A stretch of DNA of 64,000 nucleotides from Chenopodium formosanum (Eukaryota; Streptophyta; Magnoliopsida; Caryophyllales; Amaranthaceae). Positions 1 to 11,800 of this stretch are shown here, in pieces. Numbering within the stretch: position 1 is the stretch's first letter; the number at the start of each line of letters is the position of its first letter. Position numbers and translations under genes: made by a program. The notes beneath the pieces were generated by a model that worked only from the letters and a program-made list of their open reading frames with translations, was not told the origin of the DNA and did not search any database. The DNA is taken from positions 27,601,632-27,665,631 of the forward strand of contig CM044867.1 of assembly GCA_024500155.1 (NCBI GenBank), given 5' to 3'.

Positions 1-1998
1 TGGATTTGTAAAATGAAGAAAAATAATATAAGTATATAATTGTACATAATCATACCTCTTTATGTTCATTTATATGTTATTGAATGTTCTATGCCATATT
101 TTATCACTTTTATATTATTAAAATTTAGACACTTATTTTTTTTCCAATAATAAACCATTTATCTTTATAATATATATTGGTTTTTTGGATATACAGGAAA
201 ATCAAATCAGGAAGCTGCAAATGGAATACACGCCTCAAGTAATGCTTTTTGAATGAAATGTATTGAAAAAAAATGAAGGGCAGCGAGAAGGTTGATAAAT
301 GAGTTAAAATATAAGCAATTTCTTTTTTCTTTAAATAGAATATTGTTTTAACATATTTGATGTATAAACAAGTTATATATTTTGTATGTCGTATTTCATA
401 CAATAGTAGTATTGTTTGCTAGATATTATTATAAAAATGTGAAAACAGATTATTTTTTTTTTGTTGTGCAAACTATAGTAGAATGAACATGTTCAATATC
501 CTCGTCAAAAAAAAATAAATAAAAAAAAAAAAAGAGAACATGTTCATTATCATATCAGTACTAGTAATTCATTAAATTCTCAACACTATATCATCTCTTT
601 AACTATATGTTTATGACCATATCATTAAATGTTCATGAACAATATAATAACATAAAAAAAGTATTCTCTACTACCATGATCATTTAAACAGTTCACAATG
701 ATCACAATAAGTTATGCTTGTATATCTTAAATCCCTAGAGTAAAATGGGTAAAGTAGACTAGTAGAGATATCCTTATACTCTATATAAAATCATCAGTAA
801 CATATTAAAACTCCATCCTTCCATAGTACACATATATGCTTACTAACTTTTCAAAAAATTAATAAATTTTATTATATGTAAATGTTCATTTTCATATTGA
901 TAATTGTCCATTTTCATTATGATTCATGATCATTTCATATTGAACAAGTAAATGCATAATTTTAAATGAACATATACATATACTTAAATGCTCATTTTGA
1001 TACTAAAACACCTATTATATCATGAAGTAGTTATTTTTTTCTATACATTTATATTGTAATAATGAACATTTGCGCATATACAAATGAACATTAAAATAAT
1101 ACATATTCATATTCACATATAGTTTTAAATATTTTTATAATTGACATATCTTAAATTCTTTATGTTATTGACTTTTAGATATGTAGTACTTATTTTTCAA
1201 TAATATCCTTAAAAAATTGTTTGATTTATTGATCAAATAATTAAATTGTGACATGTTATCCGCAATAGGTTAATTTTAATGCTCCATAATTAAATGTTCA
1301 GTTATAAAATAATAAATGTTCATTTACAATCAATAAAAAAAATTGTTTATTTACAACCATTAAAAAATGTTCATTTTAAAAATATTATATGTTCAATTAT
1401 AAATGTTTACCAACAATTTCCCCTGTTCGATTTTCTAGCCCGCTACGCCATCCCAAATTAACTCAAGCCGTCGTTCCTCCATGACAAACGATCCATGGTG
1501 GTGGTGATGGGATAGAATATCAACTCCTATATATTTCCCGCCGCTACTCCATATAATGGAAGATACATCTACCACCACCATAACCATGACTACTACAATT
1601 GTTGCCCAGAAGCACAACTGCTACTGCCATTAAATTTAATTTCAATGATCCGAGATTCCTTATCGGAATCGAGTGTTTTTAAGTGATTAGTCTTGTGATT
1701 TAACTGGATTTTATAAAACGGCGGTTACACAAACGAGGCGAGAATTATAATGTCGTTGGGGAAGGAGATAATGGCGGTGAGATCGCTGAAAATGGATTTC
1801 TCTAGAGTTAATAAAGACGGATACTGTATACTGTATAATTCGGAGGTAAGATGCGGTGAATGGTGATAGCTGCTATAATTTGGGATGGGAGGGGGAAGGG
1901 TGTGGGGAGATGTAGTGGGGAGAGGTATAGGATGATGCAGTGGGGAAGGGGTGTAGGGAGTTCTACCTACACTAAGGTGTAGGTAAAAATTTGTAGCC
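1..1998. mobile_element. Right part of a ~3.4 kb inserted element (non-coding)
   Basis: This is the same DNA as 34928-36939. No convincing gene is present. It is very AT-rich up to about 1420 and carries many copies, in both directions, of a motif centred on TGTTCA/TGAACA. A more GC-rich end follows (1430-1998), with short inverted repeats built on CCTACAC/GTGTAGG just before the LTR sequence resumes at GTAGTAC. The left end of the element lies outside the window for this copy, but is seen at 33516 for the next one. Confidence 0.55.
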
Positions 1999-2345
1999 GT
2001 AGTACTCATCATGCGATCGGGCCAAGTTGCTTGGAGTAAACTCGCGGCCTAGATCTTTAACGTGAACGTGATTGGGCCTCTAACTTTAGCCCAATTCTTC
2101 TTCCTTGGTTGGTCTGTGTTAGTAACTTGGAATGTTGAACCTCCTCACGTATGACTCTAATATTTTTTTAGTGGCTAATAACCTCGGGAATTGTCATAAT
2201 TCTGCAAATTCCTGCAAAATAATACCAACTCTACAAAAACACTAGAAAACGTATATTAGTAATAAAAATAGCTCCGCAGAGCTCAAATAAGCACAATTAT
2301 GACCACGGGACGGGGAGTAAAAATACATATAAAATAGACTCATCA
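1999..2345 (-). repeat. LTR fragment (terminal 347 bp) of E1
   Basis: This matches the last ~347 bp of the complete LTR at 20895-22206, from GTAGTAC to the TCATCA end beside the polypurine tract. On the minus strand it begins TGATGAG, as expected for a 5'-TG LTR end. The rest of this LTR was displaced by the inserted element at its left. Confidence 0.8.
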
Positions 2346-3978
2346 AACTCCCCCAAGCTAAACCTTTGCTTGTCCCTAAGCAAAGCAATGAATAAATAAA
2401 TCAATATTTCACACCAAATACATTCAAACCAATAAATACGATTCAACGCAATTCCGATAAATATATTAAAGTCAATCACTCAAATCCATTCAATTACCAA
2501 TCTTCCCTAACAATTGTCAAGTAGAGCAAACCACAAGAGCATATAGAATTCAAGACTAGTGCTCACACACTCAACTCTCATTTATGTGGCGAGTAAAAGA
2601 TGTACTCGATCGCTCCCCAACCAACCCTTTAAATGTGAACAATGCCCTCCCAACTCACACACTCGTGTGTTTAAAAAGACATACACTCAACCTAGTAGTC
2701 GACTCGGAATATGTCAAATCATTCTTTGCATTGATAAACAACTAATTTCACATTCATACAACTCTATGAACAAAGGTCGGAAGGTCTTCAAAGCTTGTAA
2801 TGTAAAGCTTGGGTAAAGGGTAGGATAAATTTGGGAAAAAGTGAGAGTAAAGCCATGCTTAAGGGAGCCAAATCCTAACAAATAAAACCAAGGTCAAAAA
2901 TAAATAATGACCATAAATCTCCAACTCAACTCTACAAAAATTCACCAAACAACCAATCCAATATTAACAATATTTTCAACACTTACAATAAATCACTCAT
3001 ACAAATATGATATTATGGAACTTGAGTGAACAAACAAAATTTGAACTCTTTTTTTTTTTTTTTTTTTTTTGAGTAACCTTCAATTAGAATACTTGAATAT
3101 TGAAACAATTTTTTTCTTTTGCTCCTTTTTTTCTTTTTATCTCACATTGGAATTTTTTCAACTTTGAACAACAATTTTCATTTTTTTTCCAATTAACATA
3201 CAAGAGCAAATAACTTATCATATCCACCCAAATTGTGCAAATTATGTGCACACTATAACTCCCTCACCTCACTAACTAATAGCTCCCCCAAGCTAAGCTT
3301 GGGACTAGTAACCAATGGGGCAAAATTAAGCTTGTAATGTGGCTAAATAAACAATAAAAGATTAAGGAAACAACATGGGTAGCAAGAAGGGAACAAATGT
3401 ATCTAATATCATCTGAAGGCTACCTAAAAGAACAAATGCCTTCGTCCTCCTCAATGTGCATAATAATGAGTCATACAAACATTACTCAAAGTTAAAAACC
3501 AATACTCAACTTCATTGACATACCAGGAACTAACACACATTCCTCAACAATCAACTAGTCAAGCACTATATTCACAAGTAGTTTGGCAAAATTGACGTAT
3601 ATTTAGGTTTCAAGGCAATCAAACATACAATCATGATCAACTAATCCACAATATTTATCATCAATAACCAAGAATCAAAACAATTCCAAAAACTTTAATC
3701 AAGGGGCACAGGGAAGCATGATTTATAATTCATTGGAACGTATTTTTGAATTTTTTTATTTTTTGAAAGCAATAAATCTAACCTAGGAAAACAATAAAAT
3801 CTAGACTAATAAAGAAATAAAAACTAGACTAAGAAAGCAATAAAACTAAACTAAGCACACCAAAGAAAATAAAAAAAGAAGGGAAAGAAAGAGTGCCTAT
3901 ATATGTACAAGAAATCCCCCCCAAGCTAAATCAGACAATGTTCCCTTTGGCTTAAAGGGAATTTAGTAACCCAAGTGA

Positions 3979-4428
3979 CTACCCCACATCATCAAACTCG
4001 TAACCACCACCATCCCAAGCATTGCAATGCATCACCTTAGTACAATTTTGAGCAAGAAAGGAACAAAGTGTTAGTAGGAAGAGAGGCAAAAACAAGTCAT
4101 GTTCACTATTTTTCTCATAACCTTTTTTATGCAAATGATAATTCAATGGTTCTAATTTCATTGGAAAGTAGACTTGAAGATATTTCCAACGATTGGTCAC
4201 ACGCAAAGTTTCGTTAAGAAACGCAAAAGTTATGGCGTTTTGAAGTTGGCCATATTTGCTGACGCGCTCTCGCGCCCGACCGGGCGAGCTTAGCCCGACC
4301 GAGCCCGTCTCCAAGGTACGATCAGGTGGTTTCTTGATACTCGTTGCACGAGATTCCTTTTTGGCCTTGATTTTCTTCGTATTTTTGCTTGATTGAGCAA
4401 ATGTCACCCGATCGGGTTGGACTTTCAC
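3979..4428 (-). pseudogene. Post-protease ORF of E1 (retroelement, function unknown)
   Basis: A 149-residue reading frame starts inside the lysine-rich segment (KKIKAKKESR) that follows the protease in elements A and B, and continues through FAFLNETLRVTNRWK to a GGGYEFDDVG end. In A and B this stretch is split by stops. It is part of the retroelement and not a host gene. Upstream sequence equal to the DPLEAVFC segment of A and B is deleted here. Confidence 0.5.
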
Positions 4429-4491
4429 TACGGGCTCGATTTTCGCAACTTGCTCATTTTTCCTCTAGATTAAAAGTAATATTATCATCCC

Positions 4492-5055
4492 CTACACATA
4501 ATGTAAGAAAATAATTGGAATTTGTAAATCTTTCTCAATATCAACAATAACAAAATCAACACGTATATAAAATTTACCTACTCTAAAAAGAACATCCTCT
4601 AAAACACCTAAAGGGTATTTAACAGAACGATCGGCCATTTGTAGAGTAATATTGGTAGCTTTTAATTTACCCATAATTAATTTAGAGTTCACAGATAATG
4701 GAAAAACACGTACACTAGCACCCAAATCACATAAAGCTTTATCAATTATCACATTACCAATATGACAAGGAATAGAAAAACTACCCAGATCTTTTAGTTT
4801 AGGTGGAGATTTATTTTGTAATATACCACTACATTCTGCAGTAAAAGCAACTGTCTTTACCTCACTAATAGATCTTTTTCTAGTCAAAATTTCTTTTATA
4901 AATTTAGAATATGCTGGAACTTGAGTAATTAATTCTGTGAAATGAATTGTTACCTGCAAATTTTTGACAATCTCCAGAAACTTACCAAATTGCTTATCCA
5001 ACTTACTCTTTAAATGTCTATTAGGGAATGGAAGTTTGATAGCAAGACTGCACAT
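4492..5055 (-). pseudogene. Retropepsin-like protease remnant of E1
   Basis: The protein contains the plant gypsy pattern ALCDLGASVRVFPLSV, in which D-L-G-A-S is the aspartic protease active-site region, preceded by a linker (KSKLDKQFGKFLEIV). It ends abruptly at IPIIFLHYV, before the second conserved protease motif (usually L-G-R-P-F-L/M), through a frameshifting deletion shared by all copies in this window. The protease should therefore be inactive. Family assignment is Ty3/gypsy of the Athila/Tat type, from the active-site context. Confidence 0.75.
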
Positions 5056-5132
5056 CTCCGATCTTATCTTGAGTTGTACCCTACAATTTATTATCAGAAG
5101 AGTTAGTTTTACCCTAGGGCCCTGCAGGGCTA

Positions 5133-5479
5133 GTAGTACTCTTCATCCGATCGGGCCCAGTTGGTTGGAGTAAACTCGCGACCTAGATCTTTAGCGTGAA
5201 CGTGATTGGGCCTCTAACTTTAGCCCAATTCTTCTTCCTTGGTTGGTCTGTGTTAGTAACTTGGAATATTGAACCTCCTCACGTATGACTCTAATATCTT
5301 TGTAGTGGCTAATAACCTCGGGAATTGTCATAATTCTGCAAATTCCTGCAAAATAATACCAACTCTACAAAAACACTAGAAAACGTATATTAGTAATAAA
5401 AATAGCTCCGCAGAGCTCAAATAAGCATAATTATGACCACGGGACGGGGAATAAAAATACATATAAAATAGAGTCATCA
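5133..5479 (-). repeat. LTR fragment (terminal 347 bp) of stub E2
   Basis: This is near-identical to 1999-2345 and to the matching part of the full LTR at 20895-22206. It begins at exactly the same LTR base (GTAGTAC) as the E1 fragment, but here the flank is E1 gag sequence. It is followed by a polypurine tract and the start of an internal region. Confidence 0.8.
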
Positions 5480-5867
5480 AACTCCCCCAAGCTAAACCTT
5501 TGCTTGTCCCTAAGCAAAGCAATGAATAAATAAATCAATATTTCACCCCAAATACATTCAAACCAATAAATACGATTCAAGGCAATTCCGATAAATATAT
5601 TAAAGTCAATCACTCAAATCCATTCAATTACCAATCTTCCCTAACAATTGTCAAGTAGAGCAAACCACAAGAGCATATAGAATTCAAGACTAGTGCTCAC
5701 ACACTCAACTCTCATTTATGTGGCGAGTAAAAGATGTACTCGATCGCTCCCCAACCAACCCTTTAAATGTGAACAATGCCCTCCCAACTCACACACTCGT
5801 GTGTTTAAAAAGACATATACTCAACCTAGTAGTCGACTCGGAATATGTCAAATCATTATTTGCATTG
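5480..5867 (-). mobile_element. E2: 3' stub of a gag-protease element
   Basis: It holds the polypurine tract and the first ~370 bp of the non-coding 3' region, closely matching 2346-2735 of E1. It stops abruptly at TTTGCATTG and is joined to a different retroelement (Tat-type gag) with no intervening LTR. This is a deletion or recombination junction between two families. Confidence 0.75.
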
Positions 5868-7605
5868 TGGACTTCAGCACCCCTTTATCAGCCAATCTGT
5901 CCAGCAACCGCTCTAGGCTATAGCAGTCGTTGGTGTCATGGCCAATATCCTCATGGAAATGGCAGTACTTGTTTTTGTTCCGGTTTTTTGCCGGACCCTT
6001 CATAGCTGCAGGCTTCTCAATAGTCACCCGGTCTTTTATCTCCATGAGGATGGAGTAGCAGTCCTTGTTAAACTCGTACTTGGGGACATACGGTTTAAAC
6101 TCTTTCTTTTTATTTTTGGACGGCTGATCAGAGTCCTCCGCCGCCCAAACTTCTTTTATTTTCTTTCTCTCTTCAGCTTTTTGAGCCGGCTGATCTTGCC
6201 GACTCCCTTTTTATTTGTCGGACTTCTTTGAGTCCGACTGCTTGCTGGTGGAGCGGAGTTCGGTCGCTTGTATATAAGCTTCCGCCTCCATCAGCGCCTC
6301 TTGAAGAGTGGCGATTCTCTTCCGGACGAGGTTAAACCTAAAAGTTGACCCGTCTTTTAGACCCTTGAAGAAGTCTGTATATGCAACATCGTCAGATAGT
6401 CCTTGGATCTGGATTCTCACCAGATTGAACCACCTGATATAAGAACGGAGCCCTTCCCTGTCTCCCTGTTGTACCGCGCCCAAGTCAAGACTTATCTTTT
6501 TCGCGGGTATATTCATGGAGAAGTTAGAGGCAAACAAGAACGTAAGTGTCCTGAAATTGTTTATGCACCCAGGCGGCAGGTTGCCGAACCACTGTTGGGC
6601 AATGCCCTTTAGTGTAGCTGGGAAGCATCTACACCATGCAGCATCATCCAACCCCTGTAAATACATAAGGTTGGTGTAGGCCATCAGGTGGTCTTCAGGG
6701 TTGGTGGTGCCGTCATAGACTCCAACCAAGACATTCTTAACCTTGGCCGACTGTGCCGCCTCAGTTATTTCCTTGGAGAACGCAGAAGGTTGTTCACCAA
6801 GTTTTAGCAGACGGAGCTGCCAGTCCAGTGGTTAGACTTGATATGCCGCCTGACCCCCGAAGAGGGCAGGTTGCTGATATGATTGGGCGAACAGCCTGTA
6901 TGGTTGCTGGGGCACATACAGGACCGAGCCTATCATCTGAGGACCTGTATGGACGGACGGGATGCCTGACAGGTTCTCCTGTATAGATTGGGAATACCTC
7001 ATCGAGGTATTCTTGAAGCTGTCTGGCATAGTCGACGTTGAAACCGAGTCAGAAAGCTGCTTGTTTCTCTTTTGCTCAATGATAAGTCGAGCATCAGAGT
7101 AAGTCTTCTTGCTGCCATCCGGCTCAGTATACCGGATGGGCTTCCTCTTTCCCTGGTCCGAGAAGCGGAACTTGGACTAATTGATAAAAGGCTTGCCCCC
7201 CTCCTTTATATTGGGATGTGGAGTGGGCTGCCTGTCTTTCACGGACTTAGCCTTCTCAGAGTGGGAGGGCCTCTTTGCCGACTGACCCTTGTTGGGTCCA
7301 GCCATTTTCTTGGAGATCAGGTCCTTCATCTTCCCCTTAAAGCTCGTCATGAATTTCATGAACTCTTCTCGGGTGATGTGAGCAGTCTGTCCTGCCGCCT
7401 GGGGCTGGCCGGTTGACTTACTCGGACCCGCCTGATCAACGCCCCGTTCCCTGTTATCCTTGGAACGAATGCGTCTGGTTTTAAGAGATCCATCTTTGGC
7501 CGTAAATACTTCGACCTCTGGATGGGAATCTGTATCATGGGCCGAGTGGACCTTTGCTTCTGGACGTTTGTCCTCAGGAGGAGTTACAGTCTCTTGAGAA
7601 ACCAT
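5868..7605 (-). pseudogene. Tat-type Ty3/gypsy gag, broken
   Basis: One minus-strand reading frame runs from the ATG at 7605 to the junction at 5868. It is interrupted by three in-frame stops: TAG at 7179-7177, TAA at 6834-6832 and TAA at 6213-6211. The order is a basic N-terminal region, a Retrotrans_gag-type domain (VYDGTTNPEDHL, FPATLKGIAQQWF, LPPGCI), an acidic/basic linker and a CHFHEDIGHDTNDC zinc-binding motif followed by the family's L-E-R-L-L-D helix. Protease and polymerase are gone beyond 5868. The PBS and LTR lie immediately upstream, so this is the 5' end of a truncated element. Confidence 0.85.
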
Positions 7606-7618
7606 CTTAAAGGTACTC

Positions 7619-7636
7619 TCCCCACAGACGGTGCCA
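7619..7636 (-). promoter_or_regulatory. Primer binding site of the Tat-type element
   Basis: On the minus strand the sequence reads TGGCACCGTCTGTGGGGA, two bases inside the LTR end and 14 bp before the gag ATG. It is a close variant of the TGGCGCCGTCTGTGGGGA found in plant Tat/Ogre-type elements. I do not assign the tRNA with certainty. Confidence 0.75.
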
Positions 7637-7897
7637 AATGTTTTGGGGATTTTTATGTGTCCTGCGAGAAAGTTACGTCACCAAGATTGGGTCCTCGCTG
7701 GCTGTACCTGCAAACAAATGGAAGCTTCGGTTGTTCGGAGTTCTGCCTCCGACGATCAAGTTAGTATGTGTTCGGAGTAAAAAGCGAAAAGTAAAAGTAG
7801 ATCTTCTCGAGTCCTGAGATCAGGTGTTTTCTCTGTTGTAAGAGAATTGATTGTGATGTAATAAATAAATGTGTCCCCAAAATAGGGTAAATCTCCC

Positions 7898-7905
7898 TAT
7901 TTATA
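7898..7905 (-). promoter_or_regulatory. TATA box in the Tat-type LTR
   Basis: The minus strand reads TATAAATA within CCTATAAATAGGGAG, about 260 bp before the LTR edge facing gag. This is a sensible place for the U3/R boundary of the retroelement promoter. Confidence 0.6.
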
Positions 7906-8030
7906 GGGTCATTGGTAAATGTGCCCTTACCTAGGTCATTCTGACCTAAATTTGGTGGGCTGCGCCGCTTTACGGCTTTCTTGGGAATTAGGCCCTGAAA
8001 GTCGTCATTCCCTGATGAGTATCTGTATGC

Positions 8031-8105
8031 CACGTGTCAAATCCAAGTGAGTCCATTTGGACTCCTTTTAGGATGACACATGTCACACTCTCATTGGGCC
8101 ACGTG
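8031..8105. promoter_or_regulatory. Two G-boxes in the LTR U3
   Basis: Two CACGTG palindromes (8031-8036 in GCCACGTGTC, 8100-8105 in GCCACGTGGC) lie 69 bp apart in the U3 part of the LTR, with a TGACA/TGTCA inverted pair between them. G-boxes bind bZIP and bHLH factors and are common in ABA- and light-responsive promoters. That they act here is inference. Confidence 0.5.
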
Positions 8106-8128
8106 GCGGGGTAAAAATCCCCAAATCA

Positions 8129-8855
8129 AAACTCAAGATTAATTTCAATTGAACTTCTTTCACTTTTTTTTTAGATTTAATAAAAATATATCAGGTGAAA
8201 CTTATTTCAAATTATTTAATCTCAAAAAAGTCAAAGTGTCTACATTTACAATTGTCAATAATAAGAAATATTTACAATTGTCAAAAATAAGAAACTTATT
8301 TTGTATGAACTTATCTAAACTTATGTGCCTCAAATAAGTCAAATGCTGTCTATATTCTTATTTGACAAAACTTGTCACTTCTAGCCTTCATCTTATAAGT
8401 AGATGGCAATTGTGGAAGCAAAAACAACTTGTCAACTAGTAGCTTGTAATAAAGGTAGGCAGTCAAAGCACTAGATGTTTATGTTACTAGTATTTGGTGA
8501 AGAAAAGTTGTTGGACTTGTACTTTGTAAAATGCAATAAAACCTATGAATATATGATTAATTGATTAAACACTACTCTACAACTACACATACTAGCATAA
8601 CGATTGCAAGAGGAGTGAACCAATTTCATACTTTGAAAGCTGCTCGAACATTCATTATTGCAAACATTTCCAAGTATGAGAAGAGACAGTTCCGCAAAAT
8701 TTCAGAATCCAGACATAATATGGATCCTTAGATGATACAAGGTACCAATGTACCAGTATTTACGGAAATGTCGATATTTACAGGTGGCTGTGAGGTATGT
8801 TACAAGTGTGGTACTATATACAGTTCAAGTTAATACATGATGTGGCATGGAGGGG
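8129..8855. other. Spacer downstream of gene X
   Basis: AT-rich sequence between the Tat-type LTR and the gene X stop codon. It holds repeated CAATTGTCAA/AAACTTAT-like short motifs at 8150-8390, possibly an old MITE. The part next to 8855 is probably the gene X 3' UTR. No ORF of interest was seen. Confidence 0.5.
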
Positions 8856-11800
8856 CTAAAACTCGATGCCACTGTTCAGTTGTACAGAGAACGCAGGTCT
8901 GCCAACATTTGAGAGAGGAGTCTCAGCTTTCAGGACAATCCCAGTGCTTCCAACATTCCCGTTCCACTTAGACCTACCAAGCTGAAATTTTGCAGCAGAA
9001 AAAAGTGTAAATATATGAGCAAAAATAGACGATTTTACAAGACTGCATTAGAGAGAGAGTAATGTGTCCAGCCACAAGTCATCTTAATCTGAATTTACAT
9101 TTGTAAATAAATTTAAAATGTAAACTTCCACATTCCATGCAAAACTTCACCTATAGCTAGATCTTGGGAAAACCCATAACTTACAATATGAAATAATGAA
9201 TGTATAATTGGTAGTATAATTGTAATAAAAACAATTTCATACAAATATAATCAGAGAAGGTTTAATGTTCAAATATTCACACATACTAACAGTGTATTAT
9301 TTTCACCTTTTAAAAAAGTTTCAAATAAATTAGTTCATATAAGTTCCGAAAATTTAAAATCAATTCAGAAAACAGCAAAACAAGTTAAATTCAACATGGC
9401 TATCGCTGATAGCGAGTTAGTTCATCATAGTTATTCATAGGGACTACCTCTCCTAAAGCTTGTGATGAAGGTCTAACATTTCACATGTTGACGTAGATTC
9501 AGAATTTCAGATCTAGGGTTTTCAATGTAAACACCCCAGGACTGAAATAACTGAACCATATACATGTAAAAGGCAATCTCTCCCTATCTTGCCATTTATG
9601 CCCATGAAAGGTCAGAAAGGGATTTATGCCATTTATGCGCAGAATGAAAGGTCAGAAAGGGATTTATGCCCATGCCCATACTCATGCCATGTCATGTCAT
9701 GTCATGTCATCAAGGGTACATGACGATAGATGCCTTGTTCAGTAGCATATGAGCCTAATAGCTGAAGATGAAATTAGGGAAAAACTAAATGAAGCAATGA
9801 TAGCCACATACTTCATGAAATATGAAAAGATCATCTTAGGACAGTTGCAGAACCTAGTACAAAATTACACTTATACCTATCAATCTCATATAGTCATTTA
9901 ACCAGTTTATGCATTCACAAAAATATACTAGAAAATCCATGTGCACTCGGTACCATCACCAAAACTACAAGGATACAGATATTTAAAGGGTCTTAAGCTG
10001 AATTTCAAAATGCGACCAAGGAAAAAGAGCATTAAAATGAAAGCTATGCAGCAAAAGGCAAGAATTAAATAGATAAAGCAACAAAGGTCATTGTGCAACT
10101 TACAGATACAGATGCAAACGCAGACGAATATGTTGAGTACGAACACCCATAAATGAGATTCAACTTATCCTTGACTGAATGAACAAGTTCTGCCCGTACA
10201 CCAGGATCACTTCCACCAAATGTAGGACATAGACTAACAAATAAAAATAAGAGGTATTTTAGTAGATATAATGAGAAATCCCATGATTTGAACCCTAAAG
10301 CTGTAGAAGTGAAAAAATACAACAGTGCCAATCTTCATGTCTAAAATCTGATATGACGCTATCCAGTAGCCATTGTGATAAGGAAACTGCCACAGCAACA
10401 GGATACAACTAATAACCTCTTCAATTTTCAAATATCTAAAGTTTAAAAGAAACTCTTAATCAGGAAATCCTCATGTCTAAAATTAATACCAGTAAACTAC
10501 TCTTACATCTTAAATTCTTAATAGAATTATAAATAATACAAACTTTCATAATCAGAAACTACTTCCCTTTGCATGTTTGAGCTATCCAAGGCACTTGTTT
10601 ACCACTCCTATTAGGTTTAAGCCCATAAACAAAAAATTAATCCACTATCAGATTATCGGAAAAGTGAAGCATTCTATCTTGTTTTAAATCCACCCTAAGC
10701 AGCACTACATCGACAAACCAAGCCTCGGTACATGAAGCTATAATCCTAGGATAGAGGTAGTACAGCATGAAAACCATAATCAGATTTCACTGGAATCCAG
10801 ACAGGATCTGAAAATAATGAAAACACGAGGGAAAGTGTAAGGATACAAGGAAGTTCATACTTACTTAAATTGAATGGTTGGCCTCACCAAGAGACCGGAA
10901 CGCTTCCAAGCCAAGTCTTGTGCAAAACCAAGTGTAAATGATCTATCAGGCAACTGTATCATTGGAGTAATTTGTGTTCCCCATTTATTCTGCAAACACC
11001 AATAAAATAAATTAGAAACCAGCTGAAGAGAACAGGATATTTAAAAAATAAATGGGGAAAAAGCAAAATAATGTTGAACAAGCCTCTAACCAACCTTGCA
11101 AGAGAAACTGAACCTCATTTCACCAGGGTATTGACCCTGAGCTTGAAGCAAACCCCCACAAATAGGAAGAAATGCACTAGTGGTTAGTCCCTCCCCTGCT
11201 ACATAAGTAAGCTGCCCGTTTGGAAACTGTAGATCCATGAATGACTGCAAGGCAAAGCACATAAAGGAAAATTTTAGAGACTATTTAAAACAAACAGCAT
11301 TACATAACACATTAACCATCCTTCATGTACAGAATTCATCCAATAGCAGGGACTGTAACAAAAGGAATCCTAATAACAAAATTTTCCGAGAAGACAAGAT
11401 AAGCTTCATTACAACAAATGAATTAAGTAATAAACCATAGAATAAGATATCTTGATGGCACTCCAGTAATAAACCATATATCTAAGTCATCTTACAAGTA
11501 CAAAATTAAGCACGGATTGTTATCACCAAATACCTTTAACCATATAGAGTATACAGTATACTGTTGGTTCATACACAATGTTTTGTGCAAACTAAAAAAA
11601 TTATAGAGAAAAACCATTTCGCTCAACTTTAGGCATTGGTTCATAGTTTCCAGGTCCAATCTCATGATATTAATAAAATGAGGAGAAATATATTAATTTT
11701 ATAAAATAAATAACCAGCAATTTTAACTACTGTTAATCAGCAAAAGGTCATGAAGAGATGATGCAAACTTGTTGTTATATTCAGAGACAAGTGATTTGTT

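Larger units (their letters stand above)
2346..5134 (-). mobile_element. E1: decayed Ty3/gypsy gag-protease element, internal part
   Basis: Reading leftward, the order is protease remnant, post-protease ORF, a long non-coding 3' region with an internal A-tract (T-run near 3050-3070) and a polypurine tract (complement of AACTCCCCCAAGCT, 2346-2359) against the LTR. Compared with elements A and B, E1 has lost gag upstream of the protease and about 220 bp between protease and the following ORF (near 4465). No reverse transcriptase or integrase is present. Its 5' side is joined to the next LTR fragment through the 3-bp overlap GTA at 5133-5135. Confidence 0.75.
7639..8128 (-). repeat. 490 bp LTR of the Tat-type element
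   Basis: It begins TG and ends CA, with inverted ends TGATTTGGGGATTTTTAC (minus-strand start) and TAAAAATCCCCAAAACA (minus-strand end). It adjoins the PBS on the gag side. On the outer side lies gene X downstream sequence. No target-site duplication can be tested because the other end of the element is lost. Promoter-like signals inside are listed separately. Confidence 0.8.

Noticed and set aside
125..403. 92-codon minus-strand ORF (and its twin at 35052)
   Set aside because: AT-rich, low complexity, inside the inserted element with the motif array; no domain, no splice context.
1725..2012. 95-codon minus-strand ORF rich in P/S/T
   Set aside because: Spans the insertion/LTR junction and ends in inverted repeats; incidental.
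9688..9710. CRISPR-like array from the short repeats
   Set aside because: Four contiguous CATGT units without spacers in a plant intron; a microsatellite.
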